40,664 nucleotides of DNA from an uncultured Alphaproteobacteria bacterium (GCA_947627155.1 CANQUX010000015.1:1-40664), one strand, 5' to 3'; shown: positions 16,540 to 27,139, numbered from the stretch's first letter. The notes: a model not told the origin generated them from the letters alone. Program-made: numbers and translations.

Positions 16540-18051
16540 ATGTTAGCGACAACACATACCGTTGCTTTTTCAGGCGTTGAAGTTTTAACCATTCAAACAG
16601 AAGTGCAAATAACAAACGGGTTGCCGGCGTTTACCATTGTCGGCTTGGCGGATAAATCCATTGCCGAAAGTCGGGAAAGGGTGCGTTCGGCGTTGCATTC
16701 CGTCGGGTTGGAGTTGCCGGCGAAACATATCACGGTGAATTTGGCGCCGGCCGATGTCGTGAAAGAGGGCACGCATTATGATTTACCCATTATTATGGCG
16801 CTGTTGGCTGCTATGGGCGTTGTTGAGCCGAATCAAATCAGTCCTTATTTTATGATGGGTGAGTTGGGGCTTGACGGTTCCGTTCGCGCCGTTTCGGGTA
16901 TTCTGCCGGCAGCGGTGTGGGCTTCGAAAAAGCAAATGGGGCTTATTTGTCCCGCCGAACAGGGATCCGAAGCCTTATACGGTAAAGCAGAACCGTTGTT
17001 GGCCGTGCAAAATTTAGTGCAATTACTCAATTATTTTAAAAATCAAATTGCCATACCGGCGCCCGCGGTGCAAGAGGAAAGCGAAACGCCGCAAACGCTG
17101 ATTGACTTAAAAGAAATTAAAGGACAGGAAATTGCCAAACGGGCGTTGGAAATTGCTGCCGTCGGCGGACATAACTTGTTGATGATCGGCCCGCCGGGTT
17201 CGGGAAAATCAATGTTGGCAAGGCGTTTAACCACGATTATGCCGCCCATGAATCGCTATGAAGTGTTGGAAGTGAGTCAAATTCATTCCATTGCCGGAAA
17301 ATTACCCGAAGGACGGTTAATTACCGAGCGTCCGTTTCGCAATCCGCACCATTCGGCAACCACGCCGGCGTTGGTGGGCGGCGGTGCGCATTCCAAGCCG
17401 GGGGAAATTTCTTTGGCGCATCACGGTATTTTGTTTTTGGACGAATTGCCCGAATTTAATCGCACAACGCTCGAATCGCTTCGGCAGCCGCTGGAAACGG
17501 GTATTGTCACCGTTGCGCGCGCCAATGCACACATTACTTATCCCGCACGGTTTCAGTTGGTGGCGGCCATGAATCCTTGTCGATGCGGTTATTTGGGAAC
17601 ACGCGGGCGGGAGTGTTCGCGGGCACCGAAATGCGGTGCGGAATATCAGTCAAAAATATCCGGCCCGCTTTTGGACAGAATTGATTTACAAATTGAAGTG
17701 CCGGCCGTCAATCCGTGGGAGTTGGCGCAGGTGCCGACGGGCGAATCGTCCGAAACAATTCGCGAACGGGTTAAAAAGGCGCGTTTGTTTTCGCAGAATC
17801 GATTTATTGAAACGCCGTTTTGCAATAATGCCCAAGCGGACGGCTCGTTTTTGGAAACCATTGCACCGATGGAGGCCGATGCCGCCGCTTTACTGCGTGA
17901 TGCGGCCGAAAAGTTAATGCTGTCGGCGCGCGGATATCATCGCATTATTCGTGTGGCGCGCACCATTGCCGATTTGGCCGAGTCGGACGTGATTAATCGG
18001 TTGCATGTGAGTGAAGCGCTGTCGTTTCGAAACCCGTTACAAAAAGGATAA
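16540..18051 (+). CDS. comM: ComM/YifB-family AAA ATPase
   Basis: This 503-residue protein has an N-terminal ribosomal-S5-like fold domain (about 20-140), a magnesium-chelatase-type AAA core with Walker A GPPGSGKS and Walker B GILFLDELPEF, the family motif HHSATTPALVGGG, a four-Cys cluster (CRCGYLGTRGREC) and a C-terminal lid. In naturally transformable bacteria ComM is a helicase promoting branch migration during recombination of incoming DNA. The pairing with type IV pilin-like genes is suggestive, but no competence genes are seen here and comM is widespread. The ribosome binding site is AAGGAT. The PAS gene starts 3 bp after its stop, so the two are translationally close. Confidence 0.93.
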   Translation: MLATTHTVAFSGVEVLTIQTEVQITNGLPAFTIVGLADKSIAESRERVRSALHSVGLELPAKHITVNLAPADVVKEGTHYDLPIIMALLAAMGVVEPNQISPYFMMGELGLDGSVRAVSGILPAAVWASKKQMGLICPAEQGSEALYGKAEPLLAVQNLVQLLNYFKNQIAIPAPAVQEESETPQTLIDLKEIKGQEIAKRALEIAAVGGHNLLMIGPPGSGKSMLARRLTTIMPPMNRYEVLEVSQIHSIAGKLPEGRLITERPFRNPHHSATTPALVGGGAHSKPGEISLAHHGILFLDELPEFNRTTLESLRQPLETGIVTVARANAHITYPARFQLVAAMNPCRCGYLGTRGRECSRAPKCGAEYQSKISGPLLDRIDLQIEVPAVNPWELAQVPTGESSETIRERVKKARLFSQNRFIETPFCNNAQADGSFLETIAPMEADAAALLRDAAEKLMLSARGYHRIIRVARTIADLAESDVINRLHVSEALSFRNPLQKG

Positions 18052-18054
18052 AGA

Positions 18055-19155
18055 ATGACGCTTATTTTCCTTTGGGTTTATACATTTATTTTTCTGTGCT
18101 GTTTGCTGGCCGGCGTTTATTTAACGCGCTTGCGTCGACAAGTTCAAAAAGCGCGGGAGGCCGCCAATCAGTTGGAGGATTTGTTGGATTCGGCACCCGA
18201 CGGATATTTTTGCTCCACCGTGTTGAAGAAAAAAGAATATACGCGTTGTTCGCGGCGGCTTTGTCTGTTGTTAAACATTGTGGAAACAAATGCGTCTTTA
18301 AGCGCTATTTTGGATCGGCTTTCGGCAGATGATGCCCGCTTGTTGGCCGAGTCGTTTCAAAACTTAACGCAAAAAAATATGCCGTTTGAATTAACGGTTT
18401 CAACCGAGGGTAAAAAGCTTTATTTTATGGTTGTCGGGCGCGTGTTGCATACCGCGGATAAAAATTTGAATTCTTATGTGTTGTGGTTTAAAGACGTGAC
18501 CCATAAAACCGCTCTTTTAATTGAAGAACGCAAAGCTTATACGCAATTATTGCAGCAGCGGGAAATTTTTACCAAAACATTGAATGCCTTGCCGTTTCCG
18601 TTGTATGTGGAGGATCAAAGCGGCGCGATTTGTTTTTCAAATAAGGCTTATTTGTCGGCCGGTGAAGATTTAATGGATATGCATTGGGTGGAAATGCCGT
18701 TGTCACTCGGGAAAAATATGCCGTTTTTGTTGAAATACGGACAGGATAAAACAACGGAAGAAGGATTGTCCATTTTGTTGAAAGAGGCAGAGCAGGCGCA
18801 TCGCACCGTGTTGAAAGAAATACCGTTCGGGGTGGTGTTGTTCAGCTCAACGGCGCGACTGACCTTTTTTAACGGTGCCTTTTGCAATTTGTGGGGAATC
18901 GATTCGCATTGGTTGCGCAAAGAGCCGCTGTATGCCGAGTTTTTAGATAAGATTCAAGAAAAAGGAATGCTGCCGCAGGTGAAAGATTTTGCCCAATATA
19001 AAAAAGTACAAATGAAAAATTTTGCCCAGTTAACGCGCGTTACCGAAGAATATCTTTATTTGCCGAAAGGGCAGATTATCAGGCGTTTGATGATACCGTA
19101 CGCCCAAGGCAGCGTGTTGATGATGGACGAATTGAAAACACCCCCCACGGGGTAA
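18055..19155 (+). CDS. Membrane-anchored PAS-domain protein
   Basis: This 366-residue protein has an N-terminal membrane helix (about 3-22), a short coiled coil (about 24-45), then PAS-like modules: LLDSAPDGYFCST... (about 43-160) and ALPFPLYVEDQSGAICFSN / EIPFGVVLFSSTARLTFFNGAF (about 180-300). There is no kinase, GGDEF, EAL or HTH domain; the protein stops after the last PAS-like segment. It resembles the sensor half of a DivL-like or histidine kinase, perhaps a truncated relic or a signalling scaffold. It follows comM after 3 bp and probably shares its transcript. The last residues (LKTPPTG) come from a C-run just before the stop, compatible with a frameshift, but the following 90 bp do not encode a visible kinase. 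Confidence 0.75.
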   Translation: MTLIFLWVYTFIFLCCLLAGVYLTRLRRQVQKAREAANQLEDLLDSAPDGYFCSTVLKKKEYTRCSRRLCLLLNIVETNASLSAILDRLSADDARLLAESFQNLTQKNMPFELTVSTEGKKLYFMVVGRVLHTADKNLNSYVLWFKDVTHKTALLIEERKAYTQLLQQREIFTKTLNALPFPLYVEDQSGAICFSNKAYLSAGEDLMDMHWVEMPLSLGKNMPFLLKYGQDKTTEEGLSILLKEAEQAHRTVLKEIPFGVVLFSSTARLTFFNGAFCNLWGIDSHWLRKEPLYAEFLDKIQEKGMLPQVKDFAQYKKVQMKNFAQLTRVTEEYLYLPKGQIIRRLMIPYAQGSVLMMDELKTPPTG

Positions 19156-19179
19156 AAATGAATTTTTATAAAAAAAATG

Positions 19180-19208
19180 TTGACAATGTTTGTTAAATAT
19201 GATATATA
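19180..19208 (+). promoter_or_regulatory. Strong sigma70-type promoter
   Basis: TTGACA (19180-19185), 17-bp spacer, TATATA (19203-19208). It drives the small gene at 19246. Confidence 0.75.
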
Positions 19209-19245
19209 AGAAACAATGGCAAGTTTTTTTTAGAAAGGACTTCTG

Positions 19246-19455
19246 ATGAGAACAGTAGAAGATGTTAGAGCGGGGGGAAATTTTAATGAATGCTTTGCAA
19301 GCGGTCGGGAAAATGCCGTTTCCGTAAATGATATCAAAAAAGGATATCCCGAACGTTTTCCGTGCGGAGCACATAGTCGTTCTCATCCGTTGGAACAATT
19401 TAAAATAACGGAATTTACAAGTTATACCGTACCAACGGAACAAAAGGAACGTTAA
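19246..19455 (+). CDS. Small orphan protein, 69 residues
   Basis: The sequence begins MRTVEDVRAGGNFNECF and has two Cys, several Asn/Gly/Pro and no hydrophobic segment, so it is probably a soluble cytoplasmic protein. I do not recognise it. Support for a real gene is a near-consensus promoter 38 bp upstream, an AGAAAGGA ribosome binding site, a proper ATG and an intrinsic terminator right after the stop: a compact single-gene unit. The strong promoter suggests high expression. It could alternatively be a regulatory RNA with an incidental frame. Confidence 0.6.
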   Translation: MRTVEDVRAGGNFNECFASGRENAVSVNDIKKGYPERFPCGAHSRSHPLEQFKITEFTSYTVPTEQKER

Positions 19456-19463
19456 AATGTGTG

Positions 19464-19490
19464 AAAGGCCTTGTTATCAAGGCTTTTTTT
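19464..19490 (+). terminator. Intrinsic terminator
   Basis: GCCTTG (19468-19473) pairs with CAAGGC (19478-19483) and is followed by seven T. It ends the 69-residue gene. Confidence 0.85.
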
Positions 19491-19582
19491 GTAAGCGGTT
19501 TGTCGGAAAAAGACAAAAAAACACATAAATTTGATTTTTTGCTTGCTTTTTTACAAAAAAAAAGATATAAGATATTCGCATT

Positions 19583-19658
<76 letters not shown>

Positions 19659-19672
19659 TTTTTAAGCTTCCG

Positions 19673-19698
19673 GCCTTTCTTTATGAAAGGCTTTTTTT
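19673..19698 (+). terminator. Terminator of tRNA-Thr
   Basis: GCCTTTC/GAAAGGC stem with a 5-nt loop and a T-run directly after. Confidence 0.85.
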
Positions 19699-19819
19699 AT
19701 GAGCCGCTCAAAATGAAAAAATGTGTTTGTAAAAGAAGCTGAAAGGCAAGCTTATAAACGGTTTTTGTTTTATTTCAAAATTGTTTTAAAATAAATTTAT
19801 AAAAATGCGTTTCTTTATC

Positions 19820-19848
19820 TTGACTTTTGGCGCAATGCATACTATTTA
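19820..19848 (+). promoter_or_regulatory. groESL promoter
   Basis: CTTGACT, with -35 TTGACT at 19820-19825, 17-bp spacer, TATTTA (19843-19848). The CTTGAC form also fits alphaproteobacterial RpoH (heat-shock) promoters, and rpoH lies in this window. No CIRCE inverted repeat is seen. Confidence 0.5.
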
Positions 19849-19891
19849 ATACACATCATATTTTGATAATTGAACGAAAGGAAGGAAAAAT

Positions 19892-21842
<1,951 letters not shown>

Positions 21843-21862
21843 GCCTGAAACCTTAAAAAATG

Positions 21863-21896
21863 AAAAGGATTCTGTGAAAAGCAGAATCCTTTTTTA
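21863..21896. terminator. Bidirectional terminator between groEL and the RHH gene
   Basis: AAAAGGATTCTG (21863-21874) pairs perfectly with CAGAATCCTTTT, with T-rich and A-rich flanks. It slightly overlaps the 3' end of the RHH gene. Confidence 0.85.
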
Positions 21897-22103
21897 TTTT
21901 TGAAGCTTTTTTTGAAGTTCCGTTAACACAAACACGCGCAAAGCACTGGCCAGGTTTGTCGTGCGGTGATTATCAACCGTGATAATAAGCTGCCGAACGG
22001 AGGTTTTTCTTTCTTCGGCTAATTTTTTTAAAGCGTTCCAAAACGCCTCCTCCAATGAAACGCTGGTTTGATGACCGGTGAGTTGTACGGATTTTTTAAG
22101 CAT
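21894..22103 (-). CDS. RHH_4 ribbon-helix-helix protein, sspB-linked
   Basis: This 69-residue protein has HQTSVSLEEAFWNALKKLAEERKTSVRQLI...NLASALRVFVLTELQ, the RHH_4 pattern of a small presumed DNA-binding dimer. It begins 1 bp after the sspB stop, so the two are co-translated. An RHH_4 gene close to sspB is a known alphaproteobacterial arrangement, which supports both the call and the taxonomic assignment. The target is unknown. It is shorter than the second RHH_4 protein at 1873. Confidence 0.8.
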   Translation of the reverse strand: MLKKSVQLTGHQTSVSLEEAFWNALKKLAEERKTSVRQLIITVDNHRTTNLASALRVFVLTELQKKLQK

Positions 22104-22104
22104 C

Positions 22105-22506
22105 TTATTTTCTTAAATCGTCCAAACGAATAATTTTCGGTGTTATTTTTTGGGGTTCTGCGGGCGGTTGCGGTTGAAAAGCAAGAACAAAATTGTGATG
22201 GGGATCGGCAAATTGTTTTAAAGCCCGAAAGGGAATGCAAACCGTGGAAGAAACACCGCCGAAAGCTAAATCCACCGTTATTTTTTCAGAATCGACACAC
22301 AAATTTTCGAACTGATTTTCCAACACGAGTGTGATTTCCGTTGGATATTTTTGCCGAACAAAATCAGGTAACTCAACATCCTCCCGATTCGTTTCAATGG
22401 TTAAGTAATAAGCGCAATCCGGTTCAATTCCTTCTTGTGCAACCGTTTCCAAAATATCGTGAACGGCGGTTAAAAGCGCTTTTTGCAAGTAAGATCGATA
22501 ATCCAT
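22105..22506 (-). CDS. sspB: SspB-like ClpXP proteolysis adaptor
   Basis: This 133-residue protein delivers ssrA-tagged and other substrates to the ClpXP protease. The start DYRSYLQKALLTAVHDILETVAQEGI, the core YPTEITLVLENQFENLCVDSEKITVDLAFGG and IPFRALKQFADPHHNFVLAF match the alphaproteobacterial SspB pattern. The C-terminus (about 105-133, KITPKIIRLDDLRK) is the usual tail with a ClpX-binding-like end. It lies 12 bp after radC and 1 bp before the RHH gene, in a probable map-radC-sspB-RHH operon. Alphaproteobacterial SspB is very divergent from the E. coli protein, so the call rests on pattern and context. Confidence 0.85.
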   Translation of the reverse strand: MDYRSYLQKALLTAVHDILETVAQEGIEPDCAYYLTIETNREDVELPDFVRQKYPTEITLVLENQFENLCVDSEKITVDLAFGGVSSTVCIPFRALKQFADPHHNFVLAFQPQPPAEPQKITPKIIRLDDLRK

Positions 22507-22518
22507 TTTGTGTTTTCC

Positions 22519-23241
22519 TTATCCGATTAAAGATTTGTTGTTGAATGAATAAATTTTATGATTGGCAATAATTAAATGGTCATATAATTGTATGCCGCTG
22601 TTCAAAAGATAAACGCGAACATTTTCCGTTTGAATCAAATCCTCCCGAGAAGGACGCGCCTCACCGGAAGGGTGATTGTGAACCATAATAACGGATAAGG
22701 CGTTGAGGTTTAAAGCGCGTTTTAAAATCTCTTGCGGAAAAATCGGCAATTTATCGGAGGAGCCTTTTTGAAAATCATCAACCGTTATCAGTTTCATTGA
22801 CTTATCTAAATAGATTAAATATAAATGTTCTTGATTTTTATGTGATAAATTGAAACGACAATAATCAATAATTTGATTCCACTCGGACAATACGGTTTTG
22901 TTGGTTGTATCCGGTTTTAATAAAACGCAACATGTTCCTTCAATCAGTTTTAACAAAGAAATAACGGATTCTTTAACGCCTTTTATTTGTTGTAAAACAG
23001 TCACGTCGGCATGAATAACGCCGGAGAGCGTGATAAATTGACGCAAAAGCTGTTTGGCAAGCGGTTTCACGTCGCGTCGGGGCAGGGCCGTCATTAAAAT
23101 CATTTCCAATAATTCGGCATCGGAAAAAGAATCGGCACCTTTTGATAATAATTTTTCCCGCATTCTGGCGCGATGGCCGAGATAATCGGGCTTTAACGAA
23201 TCGGCGACAGAAGAAGAAAAAGGCTGAACGACTTTCGTCAT
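22519..23241 (-). CDS. radC: RadC family JAB-domain protein
   Basis: This 240-residue protein has an N-terminal helix-hairpin-helix-like part (about 15-100: DYLGHRARMREKLL, LLEMILMTALPRRDVKPLAKQLL) and a JAB1/MPN metalloprotease-like domain with motif HNHPSGEARPSREDL (zinc-ligand His-x-His and Asp). The old name DNA repair protein is not well supported, and the biochemical role is unclear. It lies between map (11 bp) and sspB (12 bp). The start at 23241 is in frame with family starts. Nothing is truncated. Confidence 0.93.
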   Translation of the reverse strand: MTKVVQPFSSSVADSLKPDYLGHRARMREKLLSKGADSFSDAELLEMILMTALPRRDVKPLAKQLLRQFITLSGVIHADVTVLQQIKGVKESVISLLKLIEGTCCVLLKPDTTNKTVLSEWNQIIDYCRFNLSHKNQEHLYLIYLDKSMKLITVDDFQKGSSDKLPIFPQEILKRALNLNALSVIMVHNHPSGEARPSREDLIQTENVRVYLLNSGIQLYDHLIIANHKIYSFNNKSLIG

Positions 23242-23252
23242 TAAAAAATTCC

Positions 23253-24041
23253 TTATTTATAGGGCGGATAAGTCCAATGATGGGGTGACAAAGTAAATAT
23301 TTCATAACCCGTTTCGGTAATGCCGAGCGTATGCTCAAACTGCGCCGATAACGAACGATCTTTGGTAATGGTTGTCCACCCGTCGGATAACGTTAACGTG
23401 CGATAAGTGCCGATATTTACCATCGGTTCCACCGTAAAGACCATACCGGGTTCCAGCTTGGTGCCGGTGTGCGGTGTGCCGTAATTTAAAATATTCGGTG
23501 CGCCGTGAAAAACGCGCCCGATTCCGTGTCCGCAAAAATCCAGCACAACGGAAAAATTTTCCGACGCCGCCAATTCCTGCATGGCATGGCCGATATCGCC
23601 GGTTGTGTTACCCGGCAGACATTGCCGAATGCCTGCCCACATGACTTCATATGTTGTTTCAACAAGTCGTTTGGCTTTAATACTCGGTTTGCCCACATAA
23701 TACATACGGGACGTATCACCGTACCACCCGTTCAGAATAACGGTAATGTCAATGTTGATAATATCGCCGTCCTGCAAAATTTTATTATGAGAGGGAATGC
23801 CGTGACAAACAACATGATTCGGCGAAATGCAACTGGCTTTTTCATAGCCGTGATAGCCGATGGTTGCCGGTATGCCGCCGTGTTGACGCATAAAGGCCTC
23901 CAATAAATCGTCCAACGCGCCGGTTGAGACGCCGACCTTAACAAACGGTGTAATATAATCCAACGTTTCAGCCGCCAAACGGCCGGCTTTGCGTAAACCT
24001 TCAAAATCTTTTATATCATACTTTGTAACATTTTTTGTCAT
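23253..24041 (-). CDS. map: Methionine aminopeptidase
   Basis: This 262-residue type I enzyme removes initiator Met from nascent proteins. Metal ligands are visible in DIINIDITVILNGWYGDTSRMYYVG (two Asp), GHGIGRVFHGAPNILNYG (His), MVFTVEPMVNIG (Glu) and SAQFEHTLGITETGYEIFT (Glu). The length is normal. The AAGGAT ribosome binding site precedes the ATG at 24041. It is the first gene of the minus-strand operon with radC, sspB and the RHH gene. Confidence 0.97.
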   Translation of the reverse strand: MTKNVTKYDIKDFEGLRKAGRLAAETLDYITPFVKVGVSTGALDDLLEAFMRQHGGIPATIGYHGYEKASCISPNHVVCHGIPSHNKILQDGDIINIDITVILNGWYGDTSRMYYVGKPSIKAKRLVETTYEVMWAGIRQCLPGNTTGDIGHAMQELAASENFSVVLDFCGHGIGRVFHGAPNILNYGTPHTGTKLEPGMVFTVEPMVNIGTYRTLTLSDGWTTITKDRSLSAQFEHTLGITETGYEIFTLSPHHWTYPPYK

Positions 24042-24193
24042 GACTTCAATCCTTTTTTATATATGCTACTTCTTTTTTTTTCTCACTTCAAGCACTTTTT
24101 AAAAAAAAGAACTGGCTTTTTAAAAAAAATGAGTGCATAATTCAATTCTGTCAAAAAAATATAAAGTGTTTTTTTCAAAGAAAGGTTTTTTTT

Positions 24194-24286
24194 ATGAGCC
24201 CGTTTCAACATTTTTTGATTGGTGCAGCCATTGTCGGCATTATTTTGTATTATTTCCTGCAAAACTCGCCGCTGACAAATCCCTAG
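24194..24286 (+). CDS. 30-residue single-helix membrane peptide
   Basis: This short frame starts MSPFQHFLIGAAIVGIILYY and ends NSPLTNP. One hydrophobic helix (about 7-22) is flanked by polar ends, like known small membrane proteins. A GAAAGG ribosome binding site lies about 8 nt before the ATG. It is unannotated-size, so support is only composition, the ribosome binding site and position in an otherwise empty gap between map and rpoH. Confidence 0.45.
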   Translation: MSPFQHFLIGAAIVGIILYYFLQNSPLTNP

Positions 24287-24359
24287 AAAAAAATGTGCAT
24301 TTTTATATCATTGTATGGTAAGAACGTGAAAAAACATATTCTTTTAGGTTAAAAGCCTC

Positions 24360-24388
24360 TTGACAATGATAAATATTTAGCGTAAACT
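24360..24388 (+). promoter_or_regulatory. rpoH promoter
   Basis: TTGACA (24360-24365), 17-bp spacer, TAAACT (24383-24388), with a leader of about 60 nt before the ATG of rpoH. Confidence 0.65.
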
Positions 24389-24456
24389 AATTTCGTTAAC
24401 GAATTGTCTATCAATAGAGATTCGAGTTATATTGCTTTTTTGAAAGGATATAAGAT

Positions 24457-25332
24457 ATGCAACAATCTAATGTACTCTCTTTGCTTTATACGCATAATTC
24501 TCTTTCGCTTTATTTGGCGGAAGTGAATAAATTTCCCATGCTTGATGCCGAACAGGAATTTATGTTGGCAAAACGATATCATGACTATCACGATATTGAG
24601 GCGGCGCATAAATTAACCACGTCACATTTACGGCTAGCAGCCAAAGTGGCATTATCGTTTCGGCATTACGGGTTATCACTGGCCGATTTAATTTCGGAAG
24701 CCAATATCGGTTTAATGCAAGCCATTAAAAAGTTTGATCCGAACAAAGGGTTTCGCTTGGCAACGTATGCCATTTGGTGGATTAAAGCCTCCATTTCCGA
24801 ATTTATTTTAAAATCATGGTCGTTGGTGAAAATCGGAACGGTTGCCACGCAAAAACGGCTTTTTTATAATTTGCACAAAATTAAGTCGCGGTTGGGATTA
24901 TATGACGAAACGGCTTTAAACGAAGAAACGGCCGAACAAATTTCCAAAATGTTGGGTGTTTCCAAAAAAGATGTTTTGGAAATGGAACAACGGTTAAGCG
25001 GCGATTCTTCTTTAAACACAACGTTATCTTACGATTCAACAACCAATCATTTGGATATGTTGGTTGATAAAACGCAATCCATTGAAGAACAATTGGAAGA
25101 TTCGCAAGATTTGGCCGTGAAAAAACGGTTGTTGTTTGAAGCCATCGGGCGTTTATCCGAACGGGAACAAATTATTGTGAAAGAGCGGTTTTTGAGCGAA
25201 ACGCCCAAAACGCTGGAAGAACTGGGTGAACAGTTTAAAATCAGCAGAGAACGGGTGCGTCAAATTGAAACAAAGGCTTTTGAAAAAATTTCAAATGCCG
25301 TTAAAACAGAAGCGGCTGCGTTGACCATTTAA
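24457..25332 (+). CDS. rpoH: Heat-shock sigma factor RpoH (sigma-32)
   Basis: This 291-residue protein directs RNA polymerase to heat-shock promoters. Region 1.2/2 is visible (SLSLYLAEVNKFPMLDAEQEF, DLISEANIGLMQAIKKFDPNKGFRLATYAIWWIKASISEFIL), followed by the RpoH box QKRLFYNLHKIKSRLG and a region 4 helix-turn-helix (LEELGEQFKISRERVRQIETKAFEKI). The RpoH box separates it from the housekeeping sigma70. The ribosome binding site is GAAAGGA. groESL and hsp20 in this window are natural targets. Sequence alone does not show a thermosensor in the leader. Confidence 0.95.
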   Translation: MQQSNVLSLLYTHNSLSLYLAEVNKFPMLDAEQEFMLAKRYHDYHDIEAAHKLTTSHLRLAAKVALSFRHYGLSLADLISEANIGLMQAIKKFDPNKGFRLATYAIWWIKASISEFILKSWSLVKIGTVATQKRLFYNLHKIKSRLGLYDETALNEETAEQISKMLGVSKKDVLEMEQRLSGDSSLNTTLSYDSTTNHLDMLVDKTQSIEEQLEDSQDLAVKKRLLFEAIGRLSEREQIIVKERFLSETPKTLEELGEQFKISRERVRQIETKAFEKISNAVKTEAAALTI

Positions 25333-25362
25333 GAAATGTAAAAAATGCGGTGAAAAAATCGT

Positions 25363-26295
25363 TTAAGAAAGCTGCCCTTGCTTTTGGTGCGCCAGTGTGT
25401 TGAATTGTTCGATTTTTTCTTCATCAAAACCGGCAAGACGCAAATCTTCTGCCGAAATAAGTTGTCCGGCTTGATCCAAAGATGTTTTTGTTTGAGCTTG
25501 TTCGCTTAATTCGGAAATTTTATCAATTTCCTCATCGGTAAATCCTTTGTTTTTCATATCTTTTTTTGAAAGTGTAAATTGAACCGGCGCTTTTTCGGTT
25601 TCCTGTTCCGATGCACCGAATAATTTTCCGAGTAATCCGCCGCCGAAAATACCGACAAGAGATCCTAAAAAGCCTAAATTATTCAATTCGTTTTGAACAA
25701 CATTTTCTGTTGTCGACTCTTTTTTTCCGGCTTGATAGGCAAAAGCAATATAATCACTCTTTTTTTCATCTTCCTCTTTGAGTTTTTTTTCAATTTCCTT
25801 CCAGTCATTCAGGGGCGAACGATAATGAATGCCCGTGCTTTGCCCGCTGAGCGATGAGTCGATTGCCATGGTTTGCGGTGAAATCGACGAGATATTTTGC
25901 GGCATATCGCCGTTTAAAATAAATTGCGGATCAACGGCTTGTCCGACCGCGTTTCTCACTTCAAAATGCAAATGCGGTCCCGTGCTGACACCGGTTGAGC
26001 CGACAAAGCCGATTTGATCACCCTCATGAATAACCTGTCCGGGTTGAATATCGGTAAAGCCGCTCATGTGACCGTAACGGGTTTCGCTGCCGTCGGCATG
26101 CTTAATATAAACAACGTTGCCGTAACCTCTTTGCGTGCCTTTAACGGAAATAACGCCGTCGGCTGCTGCGAAAACGGGTGTGCCGGCAGGGGCGGCAAAA
26201 TCCATTCCTTTATGAAAACGGCTGGCGCCTTTGGTGGGGGCGTTGCGATAACCGAACCATGAAGAAATACGGGAAAAAGAAGGGAGTACAAACAT
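25363..26295 (-). CDS. M23 (LytM) peptidase-domain protein
   Basis: This 310-residue protein has an M23 metallopeptidase domain at the very N-terminus (about 5-130) with zinc-site motifs FHKGMDFAAP and HLHFEVRN, typical of enzymes cutting peptidoglycan cross-links. The remainder has a Gly-rich segment (GSLVGIFGGGLLGKLFGA, about 215-232) and a helical C-terminus. No signal peptide is seen at the chosen ATG, which is odd for a wall enzyme: it may be exported otherwise, act from a phage-like context, or be non-catalytic. No better in-frame start was found upstream. It is convergent with rpoH over 30 bp. Confidence 0.85.
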   Translation of the reverse strand: MFVLPSFSRISSWFGYRNAPTKGASRFHKGMDFAAPAGTPVFAAADGVISVKGTQRGYGNVVYIKHADGSETRYGHMSGFTDIQPGQVIHEGDQIGFVGSTGVSTGPHLHFEVRNAVGQAVDPQFILNGDMPQNISSISPQTMAIDSSLSGQSTGIHYRSPLNDWKEIEKKLKEEDEKKSDYIAFAYQAGKKESTTENVVQNELNNLGFLGSLVGIFGGGLLGKLFGASEQETEKAPVQFTLSKKDMKNKGFTDEEIDKISELSEQAQTKTSLDQAGQLISAEDLRLAGFDEEKIEQFNTLAHQKQGQLS

Positions 26296-26377
26296 TTTTT
26301 TATCCTGTCATTATAAGATTCAATCAATTTATTATATCACACAATATTTGAAATGTCAAACAAGGGAAAAAATCAAT

Positions 26378-27139
26378 TTATTTTTTGGGGGACACTTTTT
26401 TTTGATTTTCTTTCCATATTTTTTCCGATGTAACAGGATGTTTAAGCAGCTGCCATTTCTGAACTTTTGGAAAATGCGTTTTAATCATTTCTTCCGGCGG
26501 CGTTAAAAACCAATGTTCGTTCACAGTGCGTTTTCCCAATTCAATTTTTTCCGGATGTTTGCGCCGTTCCGACAGCATTTTTTTATAATCCCGTTGCTTT
26601 TGATAGGTTTGATTGAGCATATATTGTCCGCCCATGGCCCAAGTGACATCAAGCAAATGCCATTTTCCTTTAATTTTAACGGCATTCCACGCATGCGGCG
26701 ATTGTGAGGCTGTTTGCGGTGTTAAATTATAGCCGGCATGTCCGACTATTTTTTCACAATTCAAATGCGCTTTTAATGCCATTTGCACAAACAGCGTGGC
26801 AATATCGTCACAAACCCCTAAACGTGTTTGATAAGGATTATTTTTTTTCACAAAGCCCTTTTTGCGATTGTTCAGCTTGACAATATTATCGGCTTTGTAG
26901 GCATCGTATTGAATATGCGTGGCAATCCACATAAAAATAACACGGGCTTTAAGTTTTTCATCTGCCCGAAAGGGTTGAATCAAATATCGAACCAAATCGG
27001 GCATATCATCAAACTCCGGCGCGTTTTTGGCACGCTCATCGGCCTGCGTGTAATCGATTTTTGGTGTTGCATTGTCAGCCGAAAATGTCGGCAGAGCCAT
27101 GAAAAGAAGCGAAAGAAACAAAGCGTAAATTATTTTCAT
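26378..27139 (-). CDS. Secreted transglutaminase-like protein
   Basis: This 253-residue protein has a Sec signal peptide (about 1-21, ending TFSA). The transglutaminase/protease core has its catalytic triad in order: Cys in RLGVCDDIATLF, His in SPHAWNAV and Asp in LLDVTWAMGG. Bacterial members act as periplasmic or secreted cysteine peptidases or cross-linkers, some on cell-wall peptides. The substrate is unknown. It lies about 80 bp upstream of the M23 gene on the same strand, so it may work on the envelope together with it. The C-terminus is Lys-rich. Confidence 0.85.
   Translation of the reverse strand: MKIIYALFLSLLFMALPTFSADNATPKIDYTQADERAKNAPEFDDMPDLVRYLIQPFRADEKLKARVIFMWIATHIQYDAYKADNIVKLNNRKKGFVKKNNPYQTRLGVCDDIATLFVQMALKAHLNCEKIVGHAGYNLTPQTASQSPHAWNAVKIKGKWHLLDVTWAMGGQYMLNQTYQKQRDYKKMLSERRKHPEKIELGKRTVNEHWFLTPPEEMIKTHFPKVQKWQLLKHPVTSEKIWKENQKKVSPKK

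Noticed and set aside
19156-19179. Continuation of the PAS protein into a kinase by frameshift
   Set aside because: Only about 90 bp follow before the next promoter and gene, and no kinase motif is found in any frame.
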